Assembly: GCA_030562195.1 (NCBI GenBank)
Contig: JAUJPP010000007.1
Location: forward strand, 18,845,769-18,909,768
Reading direction: 5' to 3'
Source of the DNA: Nipponacmea schrenckii
Lineage: Eukaryota > Mollusca > Gastropoda > Lottiidae
Length of the DNA stretch: 64,000 nucleotides
Position 1 is the stretch's first letter; each line of letters begins with the position of its first letter. Below the pieces are notes generated by a model. It worked only from the letters and a program-made list of their open reading frames with translations, was not told where the DNA came from and made no database searches. This document shows, piece after piece, positions 34,037-45,600 of the stretch. The position numbers and the translations under genes are program-made.

Positions 34037-36862
34037 TTATTCAACAATCTGTTGAAGGTCGATAGTCATGATTTGATTCGACATGGTTTGATTTTGTACA
34101 AAGCCGGATTCTCCTGAGTTTTCATCAACAAGCATTGTCTCAACAGGCTGCTCATTTTGGCTATGACTTTCTGCCTCAGGTGGGTGTATTTCAGCGCCTG
34201 GTTGTATAGTATTGATTATCTGCTGGTCGGGTATTGTACACTCGCTGTTAGCTTGTTGATATGGGGCGCCATCTTGATTTAGTAAAGTCTGATTTTTGTC
34301 CATTTCTATTGTTTGGTTAGCTTGTTCGTCTGTTCCGGGCTGCACATATGTAAATTGTTCATTGACTTCCGTTGACTGATACAAAACACGCTGATCATCT
34401 ACTTCTGGATTTTCATAATTCACGTGACTCCCACTTTCTGCTTGTTGATAAATGACATTTTGGCCATTGACTACAATGTAAGACTGTTGACTTTGTTGAA
34501 CGACGTCGTAATCTCCAACGGCAGTCTCTATTTGACCTTGACCCCGGTCTGTCAGAACAACACCCATAACCATGTTACCATTGTCATCCGTGGTAGATTC
34601 TTCTGGTAGATTCGATTCAATGAACCGAACAGCATTTTCATCAACTGTCTCAATTATTTCAACTGGTTGTCCGAATAAAACTGTCTCGTTCTCTTGTTGT
34701 TGTTGGTTTTGGAAGTTGGCGGGCAGATGAAATGTGATGGTATGGGATGTAACTCCTTCGTCGTTTTCAGCAGACAAAGTTGTGCACTGTACACCTCCAC
34801 TTATTTCAGCAGTTTGTGGAACCCCAGTCTTTTCACCCTGTCCAATTGCATTTAGTGCAGAATAGATCAACTGGGCAGCTGACATTTCACCAGTCATGAG
34901 TCCCTCATAACAAGACAACTTGGCAAGATCCTCAGCACTAACTTGAGCTTCTCCAGATTTCATCGTTTGGACTAACATTTTCACTTGTGTCGACTCCGAA
35001 TTTTCAGGAATCGCTAAGAGATCAACATCAGTTGTTTCTGTGTGTGCAACCATTGTTGTTTTCCTTCTCATAGCTTTTGGCCGGTTGACAATTCGGCCAT
35101 TTTTGTGGTCTTGGATATGGTTGTCATAAGCACTTTTACTAACCGATTGAAAATTACAGTCCTCACAGAAGAAGTTACTATCGCTTCCAGGGTGCTTGCT
35201 ACGAAGATGTGATTTCAATGACACTGACTGAATGCAGGAATAAGGGCAAAAACTACATTTATACTGTTTTTGTCCTGTGTGACGCATCTTATGTCGTCTC
35301 AGGGAGTTGTGGTCACCGGTAGCATAAGCACATAGATCACATCTGAAAAATATACCAAATATTATGAAGATAGTGGATAAGAAATATAGAATGGGCTAAG
35401 AGGCAAGAACTAAATGACGAGATGATTATTTTGGAGCTGCTTACTGAAATTTATGTGAAATATGTACTTACTTGAATGGTTTCTCTCCAGTGTGGATTCT
35501 AGAATGTAAATCCAGCATTGCCTTTCTTGTGGATGCGTACGGACACACGCTACATTTAAACTTTTTCTCGTTACTGTGCACTTGATGTTGGTGATTCAAA
35601 AGACATTTTTTGTTCACAAAGTTTCGTTGACATATAGGACATGTCATGTCTTTTTCTACCTTTTTCTGGTATTCGGAATGGACTTGTTGGTGATTTTTCA
35701 TCTGACTGTATTGACGGAACCCTTTCCCGCAAATGTCACATGTATAGGGCCTAGAATCACTGTGGATTTCTTTATGCACACGCAGTTTATTCATTGTGTC
35801 CACCTTAAATCCACAAACATCACACGATATTAAATCTAGATCAATGTCGTGTTTGCGGTGCAGATGAACTCGCAGCAATTGCCAGGAATCGAAGAGTTTC
35901 TCGCACTGAGTACAAGTAAATGCCTCGTTGGATGTGTTATGGCAGGCAACATGGATATCCAGGTTTTCTTTGGTTGAAAAGCGCGCCAAACATCCATACA
36001 AATAACATTTATGTTTTAGCTCTTTATTATTTGCGTTTTTTCGTTTCTTATTTTTCTTCTTTTTGGTGCTATTGATATAGTAATCTTCTTTCAGTGCACG
36101 CGGTGGTCGAATCTTCCGACGAGAACGCCCAGTCGGGTTTTCAGGCACCCAATCCTTGTCATCGTCTTCAGACTCTTCAGAGGTGACTACTTCCTGTTTA
36201 ATTTCACTTTTCTTTTTTCGACCCGGTTTTTTTCGCGGTTCCATTTGCGTTCCGACACTCACTTGTGCACTGACGTGTGTCGATGTAGCCTCCAATTCTT
36301 CAATCTCCATATTGTTTTCAAGCTGCTCATGACTCTCTACCATGTGCTCTTTACAATCGTCAATACTATTAAAGCCCACGCTACACTGGCCACAAACATA
36401 CAGCAGTTTAGTCGTCAGTTGAGAATTGGGTGCCATGTCTGATGAAGATGTCAATGTGTATTGTTCTCCTTGTAACGTTCCATTTCTACTTCCCGAATCT
36501 TGATTGACTTCGGACTGTAGAGAACTCCCCGCTTCTTGTCGAGAACCTTCATTACTATTAGGATTTTGTGAAAATTGTTCGTTTTTTAAATCTATCATCT
36601 GCACTTCGTCTATATTGATAGCTTCTGGTTCCACGGACCTTTTAAAGGAGTCTCTTTGATTAATGCTGTTGTGTATTTTTCCAACTTCCGCGTTCGGTAT
36701 TTCTGGGTTGTCAGGGACGGAAAACATGTGGAACTGTTTAATATGAGCTCCCATTTGCTGGGCTGTGGAACATGTAACATCACAAAATCTGCATTTATAC
36801 GCTACCACTACATCCATAAACTGTTCCATGTTTACATCGCTCGTTCCATCATTTTCTGCCAT
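34037..36862 (-). CDS. C2H2 zinc-finger protein, 11 fingers, 2 coding exons, 898 aa
   Basis: Exons 36,862-35,472 and 35,342-34,037 join at a consensus GTAAGT donor in phase 2; the junction rebuilds a complete finger starting FKCDLCAYATGDHNSL. Counting fingers by C-x2-C...H-x3-5-H gives one near residue 25 (YKCRFCDVTC), one near 155 (YVCGQCSVGF), then nine in a cluster from about residue 285 to 530, two with HTG.K linkers. Between finger 2 and the cluster is a basic stretch (RKKPGRKKKSE) and an acidic one (SEESEDDDKD). The C-terminal 350 residues are acidic and Gln-rich without fingers, consistent with a regulatory domain. It is presumably a nuclear DNA-binding regulator. Orthology could not be settled. 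An acceptor 12 bases before the ATG and a GTGAGC donor at about 37,391 suggest a non-coding first exon. Confidence 0.92.
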
Positions 36863-38805
36863 GTTTAGAGCTATCTGAAAATAAATGTCTAGGCTATTAA
36901 TGAAAGAAAGAAGTCGGATGATTGGAACCAGTTGATCGAGCTTTCGAATCCCAAACCCTACAATGTGTTATATTATTCTTTTTTGTTGAATTTCAGTGGT
37001 GTTGGTGTCTGGAATGTGTCTTACTGCCGATAGCTTAAACTTTAAGTTTAATTGCAAGCAAATACAAAAAAAAAAAACGACAAGGCCAAAGATTATATTT
37101 ATAAATGCATATCTCTTGTATAGATGGTGGTGAAACAGGAATTGTAATTTCATGTTAATCTTATAAGATTTCAGAGTATAAAATAGAATTATTCTGTATG
37201 GCCTATAATAATGCAAACAAAATAACTGTAGTCTGACGCAATAAGGGAAGTTATTCACATAATAGTCTCGACGCCATATTGCTTTTTTAAGAAAATTCAT
37301 GTAATTTTTCATCAATTTCATTAATCTATTTCGTCCTGGACATTGATTGGAAACAAAACAAAAGAAAAATACTATTTTCAATCATGCTCACCTTTTAAAT
37401 AACCTTTGTAAGAAATGTTATTCGTGCAAAACACTCTGGCGTGAAGGATAACATTTAACTTTTTAGGTTCGATTTTCCAGATCCTCAAGAACATGTTGGT
37501 CATCCCATGTCACACGGTGCAACTCGAGTCGAGGTAAAAGTTGCAGTCCTGTCACAAATCTGTTGCAAAAATTAAAGATTAGGGAAGAAGAATTGTTTAC
37601 AAAACAGTTTTTTAAACTTTCTAATATTCATTCACATCAAACTTCTCTGTATCGTAATGAAACATCTAACTTATTTTGTATTTTGTCGAGCATTGAGAAA
37701 AACGATAGGTAACAAATTGTTTGTGGTAGACTTGTTTTTCCAGCATGTTTTGGGTCTGTTCTGAAATATTATTTTTTTCGAACTTTGACTTTTTATAAGT
37801 TTTCTTCACTTGCTTAAATACTTGTCATTCAATTTCCATTTTCTTACCTTGTCCTGTTAGTCTTGAACTACAGTTCTTGATTTGATTACACATTTCATTC
37901 ATTATATCTTGTTCCAATATAGTCCGAAACTTGCTGACTCTAGTCTCTATTCCAAGTCTCTGATGATATCTATTTGGATATTATGATATGATATTCCATT
38001 TCAACTGGAGGTCTTTTGTTTAAGAATGTCTTTAGATATAGAAATATAATGTTCAGGTTTAGTATATTTTCAAATAACTGTATGTCAGTCTATGATTGTA
38101 TCTGTATCAATCTATTTTGCCAATGACTGAATTTCTTTTCACCAACCTGATGGTTTCTTAAACAAACTTATCTTAGAAGCATTCAAATGTAAAGTTTTTA
38201 TAGAATGTAATGTAGAAGATATGCAAGAAATGAACAAAGAGAAAGCCTACAAAATAGGCATTTGCCCAGCATTCACATGTTATTACAGAATAATTTCATA
38301 AACCCTGGTTTTATACTCTATAATATCTATTAATAGTTGTTGTTATTAGTTTATGGGTTAGATCCATGAAATACCCTACATTAAGCAATTAAAATTAGGT
38401 ACAGTGTCCTGATAATGTGGAAACTGACCTACAATTTAACTATCTCCATCGGTCCAATTTAAACTGATTTACATTGGCTACTGTAAGTGACCCACTAACA
38501 TCATTACTATATCATTAAAATAGCTATAATTAAGATTTAATGAGACAGAACTGTGAAATTACTGTATTCAAAGACCAATTGAGCCCATGATGTTATCGGA
38601 ATCTGGTAGGTGGTGGTAGATAACAAGTTAACGGTTAGGTATTAATGGATGCTGAATGATACATCAGGATGGACTATGAAAAATATGTGGACATTATAAT
38701 AATTAGGCTAATATTTACATAGTATTTTAACTGCTTATAAGCTATTAGTATTATAGAATGATATATTACAATTCTTTATAAGACATATAGAAGCAGGAGC
38801 ATAAG
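36863..38805. other. 5' intron, first exon and upstream region of the zinc-finger gene
   Basis: The minus strand has a likely 5' UTR exon ending at 37,392. The 137-residue ORF at 36,968-37,381 lies in the intron and has no family features. The rest up to 38,805 is AT-rich and non-coding. Confidence 0.4.
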
Positions 38806-38926
38806 CATTAAAATACACAAGATATATGGACATACTACTTCTAGCTTTATTACATACTGACGTGTTTGAAACATATTATGTAATATACCTATAGTAGTAT
38901 ATCCATATATCTTGTGTATTTTAATG
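38806..38926. repeat. Hairpin element, ~120 bp
   Basis: CATTAAAATACACAAGATAT at the left is mirrored exactly by ATATCTTGTGTATTTTAATG at the right; the arms extend to about 35 bp with few mismatches around a loop of about 50 bp. Foldback MITE-like, no ORF. Confidence 0.8.
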
Positions 38927-39083
38927 ATATATAACATTTTTATTTGAATTGGGATCTAAGACTTTTATCATATTTGTGGGGTAGGATATTGTTTTATAAA
39001 AATTTTATTTTGATAGTTTTTTTCATTTACTGAATGTTAAAAATATTAGGAGAAATTCACAGAAGCATGCTAAAGTGGCATAT

Positions 39084-39170
39084 TTTGATGTGATCCAGTA
39101 TCTTTGGATGTGATCCAGTATCTTTAGATGTGATACACTTTCTTTGGACGTGATCCACTTTGTTTAGATT
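39084..39170. repeat. Short tandem repeat, ~20-bp unit, ~4 copies
   Basis: Units close to TTTGGATGTGATCCAGTATC, located about 530 bp upstream of the LIMP-2-like start codon. Confidence 0.85.
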
Positions 39171-39697
39171 TGTAATGCAATGTATGACTTCAGCACTGTT
39201 TGTCATTGATCTTTATTAGGTGAGGGTGTAGAGGCCAAAGCAGGCAACAGTCAATTCTTTCCCTATTTATAATGCAAATTTGTAACAGGTTTTGAGGCCG
39301 TCCACGTTCTTGAAATGATCTTGTCTCAATGATATCCTAGAAACAGTGTTAGGATGTCCAATCACTAATATCGTTTCGAGAATACAGGGCCATATTTCTG
39401 ATATAATTGTTGATAGGTTTATTTGAGTAACATCTGTGGATTTGTATTGATTTTTAATTTTTTTATGCAATATTTTAGATTTGACACTTTCGGTTTATGT
39501 ACAAAAATGATAAATATTTTCACTTTTATTTGACTGATATATTATCTTTATATTTTTCATATTTGTAGTTTATATTTCATGTATAACAAAATGGATTATT
39601 GGCAGATATTTTCATATTTTAATATGTTACATGTATTTGTAATATGGCTATTTGTATATATTTTAGTTGGGTAGAATGTATGGGTTAAAGCCTGATC

Positions 39698-42600
39698 ATG
39701 ATATCTAGACATAAGAAAGTATGTATTGGAGCTGTTGCTGGCCTGGTTACAGCTATAGTAGGTGTTGTTTTAATACCAGTTGTTGATTATATTGTTAAAG
39801 AGCAAGTAAAAGAGGTAAATTTAGTCACAGATATCTGCAGTATTTATTAGTATCTATGAAAGAAAGAAACAAGTCTATTTTACAAAGATGACAACTTAGG
39901 TTCACAAGTCAGCCGTGACAGGGATCCTTTCTACTAGCTAGTCCTTGGCCAAACCTCTTGGCATTGATCTTTCCCAGATTATCTGTAAACAATTGCAGCT
40001 GGGTGGACTGGAATTATGAATAAAGATGACTTATTCAAGGTCATCAGACTTTCACACTCAGGTAAGGTCTGATATTTTCAATGTATCCAGCAAAATGATG
40101 TTAGAAACCAATGGTCTAACCGCTGTGCTATAGAACCCCACAAAAAATTGATAAATCAGGATAATTGCTGAACTATTGTTTTATTTTTGAGTAAAATTCA
40201 AACATGTGGTTTATTGTGTATGTGTTATGATATTAAATATACAACTATGAAAAGTAACACTGATTTTCAGTGTCATGTATCATAGAGTTTAATTTCGTGC
40301 AGGTATTATGTTTTTATAAGGAAGGTCTATAGGATAGAAAAAAGTAACCCCAAATGAATTTAAGAATTAAATGTCGATGTAATTGGCATTATTGATGTGT
40401 AAACACAATTCTTATATTTATATTTTTAGATTCTTTTATTATTATCTATTCAAGTTGGTTATTCGCATGTGCCATAAATCTTGATTTCAACATCTTTGTG
40501 CTTAGACAATGATATAATGTCATGTGATTGAATTGAAAAATAAATATTGCCTAGCTGGTATATTGAAGGGAGTTGTAGAAGACATGTTAATACATGGTAT
40601 TTGATGGTAATTACAGAAAGTACAACTAGTCAATGGAAGTTATCTGTATGATGTATGGAAGGAACCAACCATGCCAATATATCTACAAATTTATATGTTT
40701 GATCTCACTAATCCTAAAGATGTAAAGAAAGGAGAGAAACCATTTGTTATTGAGAGGGGCCCATATACTTACAGGTACTATATGACTAAGTATTCATAGA
40801 TATATTACTGAGCAACAAAATCAATTACATTTTTGTCCATGAATAAAATTAACCATGTTTTCTGACTTTACCATTTCTCTATTCTTTCCAACAGGATCAA
40901 AATGATAATTTAAAAGTATTCACAAAAGACCATTTCAGACAATGATGTATTTATGATATCAAATTGTAGAAAATTCTTTTATTTCAGAGAAGAAAGAATA
41001 AAATTTGATATTGTATTTAATGATAATGATACAGTGTCATATCGTCAGAAACGATTGTTTACGTTCGTTAGAGATTTATCAGTAGGGGATGATCAGGTTG
41101 ATAAGATTACTACCGTTAACCCAGCTTTATTGGTAAGTTCTAGTGCTGCGTATTTTGGCTGGAAATCGTATTGTGATTAATTGCGACACATCTCCCTGTA
41201 CTGTAAAATGCTTTGCTATATATTGGAAAATGTTGAAAGTTCACTTTTTTTTCTGATTTCTACTTAAAACTTAATGAGATTGACAAAGAAAAAAGTTTGA
41301 GTTATAAATTTTTTCAGCGGATAGCTATGCTGTACATGATTCAAAAAGTGTTTGATGGTTGTAAAAATTACAAGGTGTCTCATCACGCAATATATTGATA
41401 TATGGATTATTTCCGACAGCCATAGTTAGTTCCCTCAAATTCAGCTCCATTTCCAGCCCTATCAGCCTTCAATCAGTGTAGAATTGGCATTGGTTTTCTT
41501 TTTGTTAATATTTTAAACTTTTCCATCTTGTACAGGACACATTTCTAATAAATGTAAGTATTGTAGCCCACAACAGCATCTTAAATAAATAGAAATCATA
41601 ACCATGCCTGAAAAGAGTTAATAATTAAATCTTTTATCTGTGTTTCAGGCATTAATTGAAGGGATTGGTATATTTGGAGAAACTATAAAGAAAATAATAG
41701 TTAATATAGTTGGAGCACAGGAAGATATATTTATTACCCGTACCGTCAGAGAATTAGTGTGGGGTTATGTAGATCCTGCATTAAAACTAGCACATTTCTT
41801 ATTACCAACACTTATCTATACAGACTTTATAGGCTATTTTATGAATGTAAGTTTAAAGAACTATTTGTATGTAGTAAATTGAATTATACCATTAATTTTA
41901 CATGAAAAGTAATATCTGCTTCATAAACAATTAGTTTTAAATACTCTTCATAATATTTATATTGGAAGTTAATTAATTGAGGTTAAATTAAAAGAATAGT
42001 GTGTTTAATTTTTAATTTGAAATAAACAGCCATAGTCTAAGTCAAACGTGAAAATTTGTATATTTTAAATTGTAGAAGAACAATACTGATGATGGAGTAT
42101 ATACTGTATACACTGGTAAACATGATATTAATTTACTGGGAACTATAAATAGATATAATGGATCCAAGTAAGTACTAACACATATTAATTCAAAGATTTG
42201 TATGTTAATGGTGATTGGTCTGAGATTGGAGATTATGAAATTCTGAATAACATCATTTTCACCTCTAAATTTCAATACTGAAAGGAAAAAGTTTGATCTT
42301 CAAAGATAATAACTTGTATTTCATTTATTCTAAACTCTTCCTTTGAGATGATGACATTTGACAATGGCTTTTGATGCATCGTTTCAGCATGAAAACAAAT
42401 AATAATCATTATTGATGCCATTAGATTAAGCATAAAAGTAACATAAGCTACAAATCACTATATTGAAAGTGAAAGTAGGATAGATACTAAGAACCATAAA
42501 GAAGTTTGGAGTACAAAGTAGTTCTCTGAGTACTGTATATTGTGTATAGTGTAGTCTTATGAGCTGTTGTATAGATTTTTTTCAAAGCCTGGAACACATC

Positions 42601-45600
42601 AAATGTCCACAAAGAAAATGTTCTTGTAGTTGAAAACTGTGTTTAACCTTTATTTAACTTTTGTAGGTATTTAAATTTTTGGAGCACACCATGGGCTAAT
42701 ATGATTAATGGATCAGGTATGTAGTGGTGTTCTTTTTTTCCTGGGAAAATTAAAAGAAAGCCGCTATTTATATGAGCAGCATTCTTTGTCCATCCATCTA
42801 TCCAAAAGGTTTTATTGTTAAAGATTTTCTCTTTGACACACAATATATTTTATATTTTGATAAATCATTACAATATTTGTTTTAGTAGTGTCGGACAGCT
42901 AGACTTTTCTTGTCTAGATTAGGATATAGTCTGGGACTTTTATTGAATTTTATGTTATGATGTTTTCATATTTCACCAAGGGAGATAACAATTATGCATT
43001 TTCAGTATTCAAATCTCAAACAACATGTTTACAACAGAAACAAATTCACAACTCCCATAGTTCTATTTCTATCAGTTTCATACTTAAAACTTTTATCTTC
43101 AGATGTTTGATTTATTGATATTTCATCCAAAGAATTAGAATTTGAGAGCATTATAACTGAATTATTTGAATTAGATTTTTAATATCACGAAAATAGATGT
43201 GAATTTACAGCCACTTTTGATTCAGTCATCTACAATTATAAAGATTCAACCAAATGGTCCAGACTATCTTTCGCCAAGTTGTACATAGACGAAGAAGGAC
43301 TGGATGATTGCGGCTAAGAATTTAAGCACTAAATTTTCAATCATTTTTGCAGATGGTACAATAAATAAGCCATTTTTAGAGGACAAAAAATATCTGTATT
43401 TCTTTTCATCTGATATTTGTAGGTAAGTTATTTTTATGAAAATTTATATTATCTCCCTTTAAAGCAAGGCTATGGATAAAATTTCAATTTTGTTGTGACC
43501 AGTTAAACTAAAGAGTAAATAGGCCAAAAATTTCATAAATAGAACAAAATTGTGAAAACCATATATTAAGTTGTAAAAACAACACAAAACCATATGTAAC
43601 CAAAAGTATGTGAAATAAAAATAAAATACTTTGTTTTAAACAAGAAATATTTTTATTTAAAAGTTTTCTTAGTATTTAAAGGCCAACTTTTTTGTCTGTT
43701 CTTTTTTATTTTGTCAATATTATATTAACTGGTTTAGGGTGTTAGAAGAGAAACTCTCATACTCTCCTATAGACTGGTGTTTGATGCCTATTTTTTGCAC
43801 AATTTCAGGGCAGCATATGGTGAATATACATCTAATACAAAAACTAAACATGATATCAAGTTACATAGATATACGAGTTCAACTACAGAGTTAGCCAACA
43901 AGACTATAAATCCTGACAATGCTGGATTCTGTACTAAACGCTCCGGATGTCTGGGAACTGGCTTGTTAGATCTTAGTGTTTGTACTAATGGTAAGAATTT
44001 CATTGTTTCTGTGTGACCCATAGATTCTTTTACCTTATCTGAAACTATTCTACCTTGTTTCACTGCTGCATGCAAACATTGGTTTAGTGACTGAGGTTAT
44101 ATAACTGATATCACAAAAACTTGTGAATTATGAAAAAATATCACAACGCCTCTTATATGAAAAATGTAGTTTTGATTAATTAAGCAGATATTCGGAATTT
44201 AGTATTTGTATTTCCGATTGAATCACTAAGTCTGAGAAGTATTTAGATAGTTAATGACAAGAAAGGTTGCACAGAACTATCAGTACAATTTCTAACTTAA
44301 GTATTCATTACAGGTGTCAGTTGTAACCAGGGCAGTGTAAACTCACTTGTTCTTGAAAGAGAACAAAGACTATCACCGGTTTAAATTTATTGTTTACCGC
44401 TTTGTAGTAAAACAGGTTTTGATCAGTCCATGTTTCTTTATTTTATGTTTCTTTCTCCATGACCCTTGACCTCGATACCTCTTTATCTTGTCTTTACAGT
44501 GGATCATTTCCCAATCCCAGCTGTCATGTCATTCCCACATTTTTATATGGCTGATGAGAAGTTTAGACATGGTGTTTATGGAATGAGTCCTAGTAAAGAT
44601 AAACATGAAACAACTGTTGATATTGATCCAGTGAGTATAGTTGGTTATAGATATAGCTTTTTACTTTCTCTCAAAGGATCTGGCAAAGTAAAGAGATGTT
44701 TGCTTATTTGTAATAGCCCTAATGACATTTATTATGATGTATTTGTGGTCTGAATGAAGTATTAAGAGCTATGTATACAAGAGTATCTGAGAGACTGTTG
44801 TAAAAGGTTATACAATATATATATATGTATATATTGCAGGGTTTATTCTGTGTGAATAATGTGGCATAAAAGTGTAATGAATAGTAATATGTACTTTTAA
44901 ATAAGACGAACCTTTCAGCTATATATATCAGGAACTCTCTTCTGACAGAATGTCCATATCCTCTGACAAATAAAATAAATTACTACTACAACAGTGTGGT
45001 CATCTGAGATTTTACCAAGGACCTTATTCTCCAAGACCTCCCTTAACTAAAATCAAGATTTTAAGAAATATAGTAATCTAAATAGATAACAAAACTAAAA
45101 TTAGTGATCGACCAATTGATGAGATGACTGGTTAAATTCATCTTCAGTTAAGTTTTCAAGAATAAGGCCCCTGATGGTACTCAGTGAAATGATCCCTTTA
45201 TTAACCTATGTATTGAAAGCAATGTGTTTTACACCATTGCAATGTTGACAATTTAATTTCTTCTTATTTATCTCTATTATAGATAACTGGATTATTATTA
45301 CAAGCGTCTAAAAAATTACAGATTAATATGCACATAGTTAATAACACTGATGTCTTGTAAGTTATTTTACTCTCACCTTTTTGTTGGTTTTTATAGAATT
45401 AATAACTAAAGACAAAGAGAGATGTCAACGTAGACCAAAATAGCTTCAACTTGACTTGCTGAAACTGACACTACAGGCCAATTGATTTAACAAAATACAC
45501 TCCTTTTCTGTAATGTTTGAAGTACTTTAAAAATGTTGAAGCGATTGTAAAGATCCTTCATATTTTCAATCAGTCAATTGTTTCTGCAATTTCACTAAAT

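Noticed and set aside
36968..37381. 137-residue minus-strand ORF
   Set aside because: Low-complexity, lies in the 5' intron of the zinc-finger gene and shows no family features.
44312..44383. Possible alternative exon in the LIMP-2-like gene (GVSCNQGS...)
   Set aside because: It has an acceptor and correct phase but reaches a stop within 24 codons and has no matching family sequence; the exon at 44,500 gives the conserved MSFPHFY motif.
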